DNA of 64,000 nucleotides from Enterococcus larvae (lineage in GTDB: Bacteria; Bacillota; Bacilli; Lactobacillales; Enterococcaceae): assembly GCF_017830045.1 (NCBI RefSeq), contig NZ_JAEDXU010000007.1:62001-126000 (forward strand). Direction: 5' to 3'. Made by a program: the position numbers and the translations under genes. The notes below the pieces were generated by a model. The model did not search any database. It had not been told where the DNA came from and saw only the letters and a list, made by a program, of their open reading frames with translations. Below are positions 46,245-56,117 of this stretch, piece after piece; the first letter of the stretch is position 1; the number at the start of each line of letters is the position of its first letter.

Positions 46245-46961
46245 ATGGCATTTTGGAATCCATGGAATGGCTGTAAACGAGTGAGTGACGGCTGCCACTA
46301 TTGTTTTATTCATGAAGGTGCTAAAAAAAGACAGCGCAACGTCGATGAAGTGGTAAAGGCTTCTGGTTTTGATGCGCCAATAAAAAAGCGTAATGGAAAC
46401 TATGTGATCAATTCAGGGTCAACGATTTATACCTGTTTCAAAAGTGATTTTCTGATAGAAGAAGCGGATGGATGGCGGGATGACTGCTGGTCCATGATTC
46501 GTGAGCGTTCCGATTGTCAGTTCATTTTTCTAACGAAAAGAATTGAACGGCTGGAAGAGTGCTTGCCGGATGACTGGGGCTCTGGTTATGAAAATGTAAC
46601 GATAGGTGTCTCTGTTGAAAATCAGCGAATAGCGGATAAGCGTCTGTCTATTCTGCAGTCGTTACCTATCTGCCATAAGAATGTTATTTGCCAGCCCTTG
46701 TTGGAACCGATCGATCTGTCCGATTATTTGACTGATGTTGAACTAGTGATGGCTGGTGGTGAGTATCATAAACAAGGACGTCTGATGGATTATCAATGGA
46801 TTTTGGATATTCGTGAGCAATGCATGGCGCAGAAGGTCCCATTTGAGTTTCGCCAATGCAGTACTCACTTTATAAAAGATGGTGTTACCTATCAATTGAA
46901 CTATCGTCAACTGTTTTCTCAAGCGAAAAAAGCGAATATTAATTGGTCTCCGAAATCATAA
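46245..46961 (+). CDS. DUF5131-like protein with CxxC metal-binding motif
   Basis: 238 aa from the ATG at 46245, preceded by GGAAGAG. The start MAFWNPWNGCKRVSDGCHYC (Cys10, Cys17, Cys20) is the signature of the DUF5131/phage Gp37-like family, which is related to radical-SAM-type proteins. Later motifs: FLTKRIERLEECLPDDWG, VTIGVSVENQ and VMAGGEYHKQGR. Function unknown; members are frequent in phages and accessory DNA. Confidence 0.82.
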   Translation: MAFWNPWNGCKRVSDGCHYCFIHEGAKKRQRNVDEVVKASGFDAPIKKRNGNYVINSGSTIYTCFKSDFLIEEADGWRDDCWSMIRERSDCQFIFLTKRIERLEECLPDDWGSGYENVTIGVSVENQRIADKRLSILQSLPICHKNVICQPLLEPIDLSDYLTDVELVMAGGEYHKQGRLMDYQWILDIREQCMAQKVPFEFRQCSTHFIKDGVTYQLNYRQLFSQAKKANINWSPKS

Positions 46962-47104
46962 GAGACGTGAATCGCATGGTAATACTTGGCAGAATTGAGT
47001 GAGTGATTTACATAGTTACAGTATATTAGCTAATTGGGTTATTATCTTGTTGTTGATGAATCCTCTGTGGGAATAACGATTTATTTAAAAAAGGGGTATG
47101 CTAA

Positions 47105-47962
47105 ATGTTGGTTTTTAAGAAGCGAAGACTGTTATTTGTGCTGCTGTTATTATTGGTATTAGGCGGATGTAGTAGGGTTAGTAAGAATCAATATGAACAG
47201 ACGATCGCAAATATTTATTCTCAAAGTGGGCTAGATGGAAAAATTGCTGTCGAATATGTGAAAGGGGAAGGTTATCTCTACACAACACTTTATACAAGAG
47301 TTGTATTCGATTATACTGAGATTGTGGGAGATAGGGCTGTGACTGTCAGTGATACGATGTTTTTTGAACATAATACAGATATGTTTGAAGGGGATACTGC
47401 GGCTATTGGAGTAGAGGATTTGTTTGAGTTTGATATATATTCCGGTGTGATTCAAAGTTTCGCATTTCAAGAGGAGTCTATTGCTCTAAAAAAGGTAATC
47501 GAGAAGGAAGTTACTGAAAAAATTGAAATAGAGAATTTTAAGTTAAAGGAAGTAGAGCCGCATTTGATGACCGTTCCATTAATAGACGCGAGTGAAGAGA
47601 TGGGTTCTTTTGCGGATAATCTTGCTTTATACAAAGAAGATGTTGCGAAAAATCAAAAGGAGAACAAGCCGTTTCGTGGTTATTACGATATCGACATCAA
47701 AAAATATATGGAACGTGGGCTCATATTGGCAAGTATAACCTATGAAAACTATTCTAAGGAAATCATTCGTGAAGATATTGATGAGCTAAAGGCAAGTCTG
47801 TACAAAAAGATATCGGAGTTGGACGTATCCGATTTTTATGACGGTATTTATACATTGTCTTTTGATACGATAACAAAGGATAGCAGCAGCAGCTTTGGCA
47901 GCGGCTCTTATATTTTTCATGTTAAAGACAAAAAAATAAGCACTATTATTAATGATAGATAG
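47105..47962 (+). CDS. unknown lipoprotein
   Basis: 285 aa. A type II signal peptide with lipobox LGGCS predicts a lipid anchor on the outer face of the membrane. The mature part is mixed alpha/beta without a recognised domain. It resembles DUF1307/YehR-size streptococcal lipoproteins only in general form. It stands alone; no operon partner. Confidence 0.75.
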   Translation: MLVFKKRRLLFVLLLLLVLGGCSRVSKNQYEQTIANIYSQSGLDGKIAVEYVKGEGYLYTTLYTRVVFDYTEIVGDRAVTVSDTMFFEHNTDMFEGDTAAIGVEDLFEFDIYSGVIQSFAFQEESIALKKVIEKEVTEKIEIENFKLKEVEPHLMTVPLIDASEEMGSFADNLALYKEDVAKNQKENKPFRGYYDIDIKKYMERGLILASITYENYSKEIIREDIDELKASLYKKISELDVSDFYDGIYTLSFDTITKDSSSSFGSGSYIFHVKDKKISTIINDR

Positions 47963-48512
47963 GAATTGAGTGATAGTCATATGTTGCTCTTTTCACATCA
48001 GCTTCAGTTAAGCATTGCGATGAGATTTGATAAAAGTAAAAAAGAATTTTTTGCTTTTATTTTTCAGGTGAAAAAGATGCGGACAACCTCTAGTGGAACG
48101 AAAGAGAAAGAAGTGCTGGTCTCTTAGCAGGTATTTAAAATAGTGGATGATTCCCTTTGAAGCTGCAGAAATGTGAGAAAAGGCAAGTAGAGAAAAAATA
48201 GCTGTCCAACTTGAAAGTAAGAATAGATCATAAGCGTGAAGCCCTGTCATCGTAATCGTTGATGGGGCTATTTTGCATGTTCTCTCCGTTGAAATTTGAT
48301 TCATTCCTATATCCACGGCTGAAAATCATTTTCACAAATTACCGCTATTTTTGAAAGCGTTAACCTTTTCGCGGATAAGCTATCGAAGCATTCGATACCA
48401 GATGATAAGGTGGAATTGTACCAATCAGCTGATGGTCTTTGTTGGGGTTGGGACATAAAATGATCCCCAACCTTTAATGTATGAATAACTGTTGAATTAG
48501 GAGGAGAGATTT
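47963..48512. other. 550-bp intergenic region with catabolite site
   Basis: No convincing gene. It holds a weak hairpin (about 48239-48271), a cre-like site (48352-48365) and a GGTTGGGA...TCCCCAACC hairpin near 48445-48472 that recalls the repeat family's first stem. It supplies the leader of the oxidoreductase/PTS operon. Confidence 0.5.
48352..48365 (+). promoter_or_regulatory. cre-like CcpA site upstream of the oxidoreductase/PTS operon
   Basis: TGAAAGCGTTAACC matches the cre consensus TGWAANCGNTNWCA at all but the last position. Suggests carbon catabolite control of the operon starting at 48513. Confidence 0.55.
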
Positions 48513-49538
48513 ATGTTAGTTATTGCTTATATTGGTTTTGGCAACAGTGTTTGTCAGTACCATCTGCCATATGTTGAAGAGCGGAAAGAAAAAATGAAGG
48601 TTAAATATATTTATCGTAGAGAAGAAGATCGAGTAGGGGATTTAGAACGGGAAAGTTGGTATCCGACAATCAGATTTACTTCTTCGATTGAAGAGGTGAT
48701 GCAGGATTCAGAGGTCAATCTGATTGTGGTAAACACGCCGGACCAGTTTCATGTGATGTATAGTAGAATGGCTTTAGAAAATGGCAAGAACGTTCTGACA
48801 GAAAAGCCCTTTGCCATGACAAGCGCTGAAGCAAAAGAAATATTTGCTCTCGCAAAAGAAAAGGGACTACTGGCAATGGCGAATCAGAATCGGCGTTTTG
48901 ATGCGGATATGCGGACAGTTCGCAAAGTGATTGAATCGGGTGTTTTAGGTGAATTGATTGAAGTAGAATCTCATTATGATTACTATCGCCCGGCAATTGC
49001 TGCTAACAAGCGAATGGGAGTACTTTACGGATTAGCTGTTCATCCGGTGGATCAAATCATTGGAGAGTTTGGTGTTCCTGAGAAACTGGTTTATGATGTG
49101 CGCAGTATTGATAATCCCGGTATTTCGGATGATTATTATGACATTGATTTCTTTTATCCAAACGGATTGAAGGCAATTGTTAAAACCAGCTATTATGTGA
49201 AGCTGGATTATCCAAGCTTTACAGTTCATGGTAAAAAGGGCAGCTTCTTGATGCCGTCACTTGGGCATAATTCTTCGAAAGAAAAACCAAATGGACCTTA
49301 CCCATTACCAGCAGAAGAGTACCCAGAAGCGTTATGGGGTACCTTAGCCTATATGGATCAAGAAGGGAAAGAAGTGAACATGAAAGTCCCTGTAGAAAAG
49401 GGAGACTACGGGATCATCTATGATAATATCTTTGATGTTTTAGCCGGTAATGCAGAAAAAATAGTCAAGGATGAGGAAGTTGTCGCTGTTTTACAGATTA
49501 TTGAAGCAGCGATGAATGTTGCGAAGGAGGCGAAATAA
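48513..49538 (+). CDS. Gfo/Idh/MocA-family oxidoreductase 1
   Basis: 341-aa NAD(P)-dependent sugar oxidoreductase. Rossmann start AYIGFGNSVCQYHLPY (variant of GxGxxA), dinucleotide-site EKPFA in NVLTEKPFAMTSAEAKE, and C-terminal GFO/IDH domain (LGELIEVESHYDYYRP). First gene of the operon with GAGGAG before the ATG. Overlaps the next gene by 1 bp. Likely oxidises or epimerises a sugar imported by the downstream EIIC; substrate unknown. Confidence 0.9.
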   Translation: MLVIAYIGFGNSVCQYHLPYVEERKEKMKVKYIYRREEDRVGDLERESWYPTIRFTSSIEEVMQDSEVNLIVVNTPDQFHVMYSRMALENGKNVLTEKPFAMTSAEAKEIFALAKEKGLLAMANQNRRFDADMRTVRKVIESGVLGELIEVESHYDYYRPAIAANKRMGVLYGLAVHPVDQIIGEFGVPEKLVYDVRSIDNPGISDDYYDIDFFYPNGLKAIVKTSYYVKLDYPSFTVHGKKGSFLMPSLGHNSSKEKPNGPYPLPAEEYPEALWGTLAYMDQEGKEVNMKVPVEKGDYGIIYDNIFDVLAGNAEKIVKDEEVVAVLQIIEAAMNVAKEAK

Positions 49539-50542
49539 TGAAAGTAGGCATATTAGGAGCAGGAATGATCGTGCATGATCTGCTGAGCTTTGCTGGCGAA
49601 GTCAGTAATATGGAATTAGAAGCGATTTGTGCAACACCTGCTGAGGAAACAACTATTCAGACATTGGCAAAAGAGCATGGAATCAAAAAATGTTATACCG
49701 ACTTCGATGAGATGCTGAAGAATCCTACGATAAAGACAATCTATATAGGCGTTCCAAACCATCTGCACTATACGTTTACGAAAAAAGCGCTGCTGGCGGA
49801 TAAGCATGTCATTTGTGAAAAGCCCTTTACATCAAACGATTGGGAAGCCGTTGATTTGGCTGAGTTAGCGAGAGAACGAGAGTTATTCATTTTAGAAGCT
49901 GTTTCGACTCGTTTTTTACCGAATGTGCTGAAAATCAAAGAGCTGCTGCCGACATTGGGAGAAATCAAAATAATCTCAGTCAATTATTCACAGTATTCTT
50001 CCAGATATGATGCGTTCAAGCAGGGGATCATTCAGCCGGCTTTTGATCCTGAAAAATCCGGTGGTGCATTGATGGATTTAAATATTTATAATATAAATCT
50101 GATGGTCACGTTGTTTGGTCCAACTGAGAAGGTAAACTATCAGGCGAATATTCAAAAAGGAATTGATACTTCTGGTATTTTGACTATGGATTACGATGAA
50201 TTTAAGGCAGTTTGTATTGCTGCTAAGGATTGTAAGGCGCCCATCGTTACATCCATCCAAGGAGATAAAGGCTGTATCATCATTGAAGATTCGGCAAATG
50301 TTGTAGCCAAATTCAAATTATTGATGAATGATTCATCGGCCGAAAAGGTTTATGAGCTGAATGAAGGCAAGCATCGAATGTATCATGAGTTTGCAGTGTT
50401 TTGCGATATCATCGATAACGGGAAAGTTACAGAAGCCAACGCATTGATGGATATGTCACTGGCAACGATGAAAATACAGACACAGGCAAGAAGAACGGCG
50501 GATGTGATTTTTCCGTCGGATATCAAGACTGAAAATAAGTAA
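49538..50542 (+). CDS. Gfo/Idh/MocA-family oxidoreductase 2
   Basis: 334 aa. Canonical Rossmann start KVGILGAGMIVHDLL and the EKPF motif (HVICEKPFTSNDWE). TAATG overlap with the previous gene points to coupling. It is only distantly similar to oxidoreductase 1, so the pair probably acts in sequence or as two halves of one oxidation/reduction swap, as known for glycoside-processing pairs; that role is inference. Confidence 0.9.
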   Translation: MKVGILGAGMIVHDLLSFAGEVSNMELEAICATPAEETTIQTLAKEHGIKKCYTDFDEMLKNPTIKTIYIGVPNHLHYTFTKKALLADKHVICEKPFTSNDWEAVDLAELARERELFILEAVSTRFLPNVLKIKELLPTLGEIKIISVNYSQYSSRYDAFKQGIIQPAFDPEKSGGALMDLNIYNINLMVTLFGPTEKVNYQANIQKGIDTSGILTMDYDEFKAVCIAAKDCKAPIVTSIQGDKGCIIIEDSANVVAKFKLLMNDSSAEKVYELNEGKHRMYHEFAVFCDIIDNGKVTEANALMDMSLATMKIQTQARRTADVIFPSDIKTENK

Positions 50543-50634
50543 ATTCTACAAAAAATATAGCGAATGAAGGGGTTGCGAAATGAAGATGTTCGTGATCCCT
50601 GAAATAAGCTATTAAAAAATAGGAGGTTCTCCGA

Positions 50635-51969
50635 ATGGATAAACAAAAGAAAAGCTTAATGGATAGACTAACAGATTTTACGAATAAAATATCTGAACCG
50701 CTAGGTAGATTCGCCAGTACAGATATCATCTCCTCCGTTGTATCTGGTTTGGTCTCAGTGACTCCGATTATTATGATTGGCTCTATCTTCTTGATCCTGT
50801 ATGTATTAGGATCGCCGGATGTTGGAACCAGCGGTCAGCCATTGATTGGGTTCTTGGCACCATGGGCAGGAAAGTTTGCCTGGATGAATAGCTTGACTAT
50901 GAACATGATGTCCTTATATTGTGCGGTTGCAATTCCTTATCATTATGCACAAAAGAAAAAGATGAATACATTGACCTGCAGTTTATTAGGGTTGGCCACA
51001 TTTCTAATCTTTACCATCAATGGGTATGATGAGGCTGGTGGGATATCTGTCACCTCCTTCAGTGCGAGCGGTTTGTTCGTTTGTATTATCACGAGTATCA
51101 TTGGGGTTCAAATTTTGAAATTTTTCCTGGATAAAAATATCACGATAAAGATGCCTGATTCCGTGCCGCCGAATATCGGGAATGCGTTTGGGGCACTGCT
51201 TCCTTTTGCAACGATCTTTGCTTTCGCATGGGTGATTCGGACAATTCTGGACTTTGACATGGTTGCATGGCTGAACACGTTATTAGAGCCGATCATTACG
51301 TCCTCTGATAGTGTTTGGATGGCGATGCTGGTCACCTTTATTTGTCTGCTGCTATGGAGCGTCGGACTTCACGGAGACAATATGTTTTTAGCGTTATTCA
51401 CTCCATTTGGCTTAATGTGGATCGATCAAAATGCAAGCGCTTTAGCTAGCGGGACTTCAAATTATGACCTGCCGAATATTTTGGCTGGTTTAGGAAACAC
51501 TGGGCTTTTACGATTAACGATTTGGACTGCCGCAGTTTGGCCATTGCTCTTTTTAATGGTTACCTCAAAGAAAAAACAGTTTCGAACGATTGGGTTGACT
51601 TCGTTAGCACCAGGCATTTTTACAATTGTTGAGCCGGTGATTTATGGATTGCCGATTGCGCTTAATCCCTACTTGATGATTCCTTTTATTTTAAGCGGAA
51701 CGATTTCTTCAGGGGTAGGCTATCTTTTGATGTCCACGAGCTTCTTTGGAAAATTTTATGCGGTAGTGCCTTGGGCAACTCCTCCGTTTTTGTTAGGACC
51801 ATTAGGAACCGGGGATATGAAGACTGTACTTATTCCGATCATTTCTTTTGCGATAGGATTTGTCATTTATCTGCCATTCTGGAAAGTCTATAACCAAAGT
51901 ATTGATACAGCAGAAAAGCTGAAAGAAGATACATCATCACCAGAAATGGTCCAAGCGAATGAAGCATAG
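50635..51969 (+). CDS. PTS EIIC permease, lactose/cellobiose family
   Basis: 444 aa with about ten membrane spans and a short cytoplasmic start (DRLTDFTNKISEPLGRFAS). GLHGDNMFLALFTPFG and GIFTIVEPVIYGLPIALNPYLMIPF are hallmark EIIC regions of the Lac/Cel family. No EIIA or EIIB is encoded in the operon, so they must be supplied by other systems or be dispensable. AGGAGG precedes the ATG. Located between the oxidoreductases and an RpiR regulator. Confidence 0.92.
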   Translation: MDKQKKSLMDRLTDFTNKISEPLGRFASTDIISSVVSGLVSVTPIIMIGSIFLILYVLGSPDVGTSGQPLIGFLAPWAGKFAWMNSLTMNMMSLYCAVAIPYHYAQKKKMNTLTCSLLGLATFLIFTINGYDEAGGISVTSFSASGLFVCIITSIIGVQILKFFLDKNITIKMPDSVPPNIGNAFGALLPFATIFAFAWVIRTILDFDMVAWLNTLLEPIITSSDSVWMAMLVTFICLLLWSVGLHGDNMFLALFTPFGLMWIDQNASALASGTSNYDLPNILAGLGNTGLLRLTIWTAAVWPLLFLMVTSKKKQFRTIGLTSLAPGIFTIVEPVIYGLPIALNPYLMIPFILSGTISSGVGYLLMSTSFFGKFYAVVPWATPPFLLGPLGTGDMKTVLIPIISFAIGFVIYLPFWKVYNQSIDTAEKLKEDTSSPEMVQANEA

Positions 51970-52142
51970 TAATAACAGATATAAGCCATATATATATTCT
52001 ATGAATCAGTAATTATTTCTCGGATCAGGATGCTATAATGAATAAAAGTGGTTTCGCTTACAAAGAAAATGACTTTTTGGGTTTTCCCACTGTATTTTGG
52101 TGTATCTGTGTTATGGTGCATCCTAAACTGAGGAGTGATGAA

Positions 52143-52931
52143 ATGATTATTCAACAACTGCAAGAGGGCACGAACTTTACCCATCAGGAAAAAGCAATCG
52201 TTCAGTTTATTTTGGAAAATCAAGAGGCAGCTTTAGATAAAACAGCAAAAGAGCTGGCAAGTCTAACGTTAACTAGCCCGGCAACAATCAATCGTCTTTG
52301 TAAGAAGTTGGGATTTAAAAGCTATCACGAGTTTCAATTACGCTATGTCAGTGAGCATGCTCAAAATAAGAAAAATGATCGCACGAAGCTGGATGTCACG
52401 GCGTCTAATATGGAACTATCCGCGACCGTTGAGGGATTGTATCGAGAAACGGTGCGTCATACGCAGCAAATGATAGAAAAAAACTCCTTGAACCGGATCA
52501 TCAATCGTTTAGTCCACTCGAAGAGAATTGACTTTTACGCAAATGATGCGAATTTCACACGAGTGCAGGGAACCTGTTTGAAACTAAGCAGCTTGGGGAT
52601 AAACACGCAGGTTTTCAATACCTATAATGATTTTTATATCGACACACTAATGGATAACGACAGCATAGCGATCATCGTTAGCCATACCGGCTGTAATCCG
52701 GTCATGGTCAATGCTGCTTTGGAGCTGCGCCGCAAAAATATTTATACAGTTGCTCTGACTAGCAATGTCGATAGAAAGCTGGATTTGTTATGTAACGATA
52801 GCCTCTATATCTATTCTGGTCATTACGAGCTGACTTCGCTGCAATATGGTGTCTCAGTTGATTATCTTCTTGATGTGATTTACACGTGCCTGGTTGCGCG
52901 AAAGCGTAAGGAACCTGTTGAATACAATTAA
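52143..52931 (+). CDS. RpiR/MurR-family regulator with SIS domain (PTS operon)
   Basis: 262 aa from the ATG at 52143, with GAGGAG upstream; the frame is open to 52038. N-terminal HTH_6 (EGTNFTHQEKAIVQFILENQ ... LTSPATINRLCKKLGFKSYHEFQ) and SIS phosphosugar-binding domain (IDFYANDANFTRVQGTCLKLSSLG; IAIIVSHTGCNPVMVNAALELRRK). Likely senses a phosphosugar made by the operon's enzymes. Terminator at 53003-53035. Confidence 0.88.
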   Translation: MIIQQLQEGTNFTHQEKAIVQFILENQEAALDKTAKELASLTLTSPATINRLCKKLGFKSYHEFQLRYVSEHAQNKKNDRTKLDVTASNMELSATVEGLYRETVRHTQQMIEKNSLNRIINRLVHSKRIDFYANDANFTRVQGTCLKLSSLGINTQVFNTYNDFYIDTLMDNDSIAIIVSHTGCNPVMVNAALELRRKNIYTVALTSNVDRKLDLLCNDSLYIYSGHYELTSLQYGVSVDYLLDVIYTCLVARKRKEPVEYN

Positions 52932-53002
52932 TAATTTTGTGAGCTAGGGCAGCAAATGGATAAGGCTGGTGTGAAAGATTTAAACATTTAAAATGGATTT
53001 CG

Positions 53003-53035
53003 GCGACTGACAGGAACATCTATCAGTCGCTTTTT
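53003..53035 (+). terminator. terminator of the oxidoreductase/PTS operon
   Basis: GCGACTGA (53003-53010) pairs with TCAGTCGC (53023-53030), followed by TTTTT. Confidence 0.9.
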
Positions 53036-53248
53036 GACTGTCGTGAAATTGGTGGACATAGAAAAATTGCACAAATCAGTAAGCGATAGACTCTTGTAAT
53101 AACGATACAGAATATCATCAAGAAGACGAAAAATTACGAAAGATAGGAACTTATCTGCTGTCTATTCATTTTATGAGATACCAACCACCACAAATGTGCT
53201 AAACTATCTATAGATAAAAGGTACTGTAAAAGGATGGGAGTGTTGAAG

Positions 53249-54550
53249 GTGACGAAGAAGAAAATAGTAGGGGTTTCTATTGGTGTAGTCGCGCTGATTG
53301 TGGTGATCATAGGAGTAGTTGTGTTTCAGAAGCAGGCAAGCGAGAAGAAAAAAATCGAGGAGGCACAAAGCCAAATAGCCTCTATCGAAAAAGAGACGAA
53401 GAAGGACGGCGATCTATACAAAGAGATTGCTTCGTTATATAGTGAAAATCAAGATTTTTTAGCGGAAAAAATTGACTTGGAAGCGATTGAAACAGCAGAA
53501 GAAAGTCTTTCGAAAAAACAGGTAGAGGTTGACGCGTTGAAGAAAAAATATGGTTCTGACGTGGATGTCGATGCAGCAGAGCTCTATATAAAAAAATTAC
53601 AGCAAAAGATTGCATTGGCTAATGATAAATTGGCGGTGCAAACAGATGTAAATAAGCTGTTCAGCTCAAAAGAATCAGCTATTGACGGAGAAACGATCCA
53701 AAAACAACTGCCGATCACTACGAAGCTGACAAAAGAGGATATTTCTGATGTCAGTGAACGAATCGAAGCAAATAAAGAATTGCAGGGCGATTGGAAAGAA
53801 GCGATTGATTCCATCATCAAAAATGCGACGAACCAAGTAGATCAGGTTGAGAAAATCAAAAAAATGATTGATGAAGCATTTGATGGGAATGTGCCTAAGG
53901 ATACAGTGAAGCAAAGTGATTATGACAGCTTGAACAAGGAAATCGCAAAGGTTAGAAATGAAGAATTGAAAATAGCATTTACATCGAAGCTGATTTTGAT
54001 GAAGACGATGATCGATACCAAATCACAATTGGATTCTTTATCTAAGCAGCAGAAAGAAGCGGAAGAAGAAGCGGCGAAAGCTGTGGAAGATGCAGCGAAT
54101 GCTGCTCAGCAAGCTGTGGAGGGTGCTGTCAATGCGGCTGCAGAGCAAGCTTCTAAGGCAGACGATATATTGGCTGGCTATTCGGATGATCAGATCGAAT
54201 ATGCTCGTGTATGGTTGGCAAAGTTCGGTACAAAACCATCGGAGCTTAATGCAACAAGAATTGCCGCAGGGACGCCGATAAACCCTTATAATGCCAGCAG
54301 TATGACCTATCCGACAGAGGTCATCATGCTTTCAGGGGGCTTCACTGCAGAAGGATCGATCGTATATGCCAGTAATCATAACGGCACGGTCACTATCTAT
54401 TCGGTACCGGGGCATTGGCCTGCAGCTTCAGCGGCTGATCCGGAAGTATCTATGACATTAACTCAGGAGATATTGGACAATGCACAGGTGATGAGTGTAC
54501 CTGCAGGGAATCCAAATGATGTGAGGGATTTGATTTTAATTCAACGATAG
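53249..54550 (+). CDS. membrane-anchored coiled-coil protein with conserved C-terminal domain
   Basis: 433 aa if started at the GTG 53249 (GGGAG 8 nt upstream); the ATG at 53234 has no spaced ribosome site. One N-terminal membrane helix (GVSIGVVALIVVIIGVVVF) with the remainder outside. Residues ~35-290 are heptad-rich coiled coil, ending in an Ala-rich stretch (AAKAVEDAANAAQQAVEGA). The C-terminal ~110 residues (YARVWLAKFG ... AAGTPINPYNASSMTYPTEVIMLSGG ... TVTIYSVPGHWP) recall a domain seen in other Gram-positive surface lipoproteins. Role unknown; perhaps envelope sensing. Confidence 0.7.
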   Translation: MTKKKIVGVSIGVVALIVVIIGVVVFQKQASEKKKIEEAQSQIASIEKETKKDGDLYKEIASLYSENQDFLAEKIDLEAIETAEESLSKKQVEVDALKKKYGSDVDVDAAELYIKKLQQKIALANDKLAVQTDVNKLFSSKESAIDGETIQKQLPITTKLTKEDISDVSERIEANKELQGDWKEAIDSIIKNATNQVDQVEKIKKMIDEAFDGNVPKDTVKQSDYDSLNKEIAKVRNEELKIAFTSKLILMKTMIDTKSQLDSLSKQQKEAEEEAAKAVEDAANAAQQAVEGAVNAAAEQASKADDILAGYSDDQIEYARVWLAKFGTKPSELNATRIAAGTPINPYNASSMTYPTEVIMLSGGFTAEGSIVYASNHNGTVTIYSVPGHWPAASAADPEVSMTLTQEILDNAQVMSVPAGNPNDVRDLILIQR

Positions 54551-54625
54551 AATATTGATTTCTACAGTCAAGCTGAAAAGATGCTGCTAGTATTTGATCT
54601 AGCAATTGCTAAAATATTTAAATAG

Positions 54626-54673
54626 AAAAAGCAATCCAGCAGCCGTTTTTACGGCCTCTTGGATTGCTTTTTT
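54626..54673. terminator. bidirectional terminator between convergent genes
   Basis: AAAAAGCAATCCA and TGGATTGCTTTTTT flank an inner GCCGTTTTTACGGC stem. A-run on the left and T-run on the right serve both strands. Confidence 0.9.
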
Positions 54674-54700
54674 CATTTTCAATAAGAGGAATTGAATCGG

Positions 54701-55978
54701 TTAATCACCTATTTCTGAGATAGCCTCGCTTTCAGCAGAAGCTTCCTCAACATGTCCTTTCTTTATTACTCTGGAAAGGACAAGAGATGCGATAACACAG
54801 CCTACAGCCATAACAATGGCGTAAATGAACATCATATTAAAACCGTCTTTTCCGCTATTGTTATCTAGCCAGCCGCCGATCATTGTGTACATGAAGACGT
54901 CGGGAAGGTAGCCTAGACAAGAAACGATACCTGAAACTCGCCCCGTTTTAGACACAGGAATCCCAGCATCATCAATGATTGCAAAATATTGACTGCGAAT
55001 CAGATAGATGAAGAACATACCCGCTACAAAGTTAGCTAGAATGATAGCCAGTAAGCCCTTGTCATCTGGAAGAACAAGGAACAAACCATAGGAAAGTCCT
55101 GTAAGTACTGCTCCGCCAATAATGACTTTTAGACGTGAACCGATCCTGTCCGCAAGGAATCCACCAATGATCCCGCCGAAAGCTTGAATGATATAACGGA
55201 TTCCGCCAAGTGTAGATCCGCCTGCGACAGATAATCCGTAAACATTGATGGCTAAAGTATTGATATAACCGAAAATGCCGTAAAGGCTGTAACCGAAAAA
55301 TACAATTGCTACAAGCAGCCAAACACGGGGAATGGCCAATTGTTTAAATGTCCCAACCACGACATCCTTAAGGGATTCTACTTCATCTTCCTGTTCTGTA
55401 TCTTCGATAATAAACCAATTTAGAACACCAATAATAATAACAACAATTGCACAAGTACGAATCGCCCAAGCCGTTCCAAGAATATCATCTGCGAACATGC
55501 CGTAAACAGCAGTCATTCCAAATACCAGAAGCGCATTTAAAAGGCCGCGAAGACCTTCCTGCAGTCCGAACAAACGCCCTTGCTCAGAAGAATCTCCCAG
55601 CATTCTAGTGGCTTTGATCATGGCTGACCAGTAAGTAATGATTGTTGAGATCCCCATCAAGATAAAAATGATGCGAGCAGTGGTAAACGACGGAAAAGTC
55701 GAAAACCAAATCCCAAGAATCCCAGTTGCCAAGAAGGAAAAGGTCAAAAGCTTTCTGGCTGAGAATTTATCTGCAACGATTCCGCCAATGAAATAAGAAA
55801 AAGTAGCCATTGTTGCATAACCTGAAGAAAGCACGCCCATTTGAGCATTCGATAAATTCATGGCTTTTTGAATAGGGACATAAAACGTTTCGCGAATATA
55901 CGGCAATTGGAAAATAATGCCGGCACCCGCAGCTAAGAGTAATAGAGTACCATATTTTTTTATAAACTCTTTATTCAT
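54701..55978 (-). CDS. MFS transporter, probably sugar acid/polyol uptake
   Basis: 425 aa with about twelve membrane helices. MFS motif A-like segments occur in GGIVADKFSARKLL and, in the second half, GGFLADRIGSRLK. Layout fits the anion:cation/hexuronate-type MFS group. A promoter (TTGACG-17-TACAAT) lies at 56089-56117. It shares the regulator neighbourhood with the FAD dehydrogenase cluster and probably imports its substrate. GGAGG is 11 nt before the ATG. Confidence 0.87.
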   Translation of the reverse strand: MNKEFIKKYGTLLLLAAGAGIIFQLPYIRETFYVPIQKAMNLSNAQMGVLSSGYATMATFSYFIGGIVADKFSARKLLTFSFLATGILGIWFSTFPSFTTARIIFILMGISTIITYWSAMIKATRMLGDSSEQGRLFGLQEGLRGLLNALLVFGMTAVYGMFADDILGTAWAIRTCAIVVIIIGVLNWFIIEDTEQEDEVESLKDVVVGTFKQLAIPRVWLLVAIVFFGYSLYGIFGYINTLAINVYGLSVAGGSTLGGIRYIIQAFGGIIGGFLADRIGSRLKVIIGGAVLTGLSYGLFLVLPDDKGLLAIILANFVAGMFFIYLIRSQYFAIIDDAGIPVSKTGRVSGIVSCLGYLPDVFMYTMIGGWLDNNSGKDGFNMMFIYAIVMAVGCVIASLVLSRVIKKGHVEEASAESEAISEIGD

Positions 55979-56088
55979 TGATAGATGAACCTCCAGTAAG
56001 TGATTTTCAAAATAGTAACGGGAAACAGGGTGTTGTCCGGCACCTCGTTGTCACGCTGCAGTTCTCTATTCTCTCTAGTAACAAATTC

Positions 56089-56117
56089 ATTGTAAGGGTT
56101 TTCTTTTTGTGCGTCAA
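56089..56117 (-). promoter_or_regulatory. MFS gene promoter
   Basis: On the minus strand TTGACG (56112-56117) and TACAAT (56089-56094), spaced by 17 bp. Confidence 0.65.

Noticed and set aside
48008-48316. 102-codon minus-strand frame in the 550-bp gap
   Set aside because: No ribosome site, no recognisable domain.
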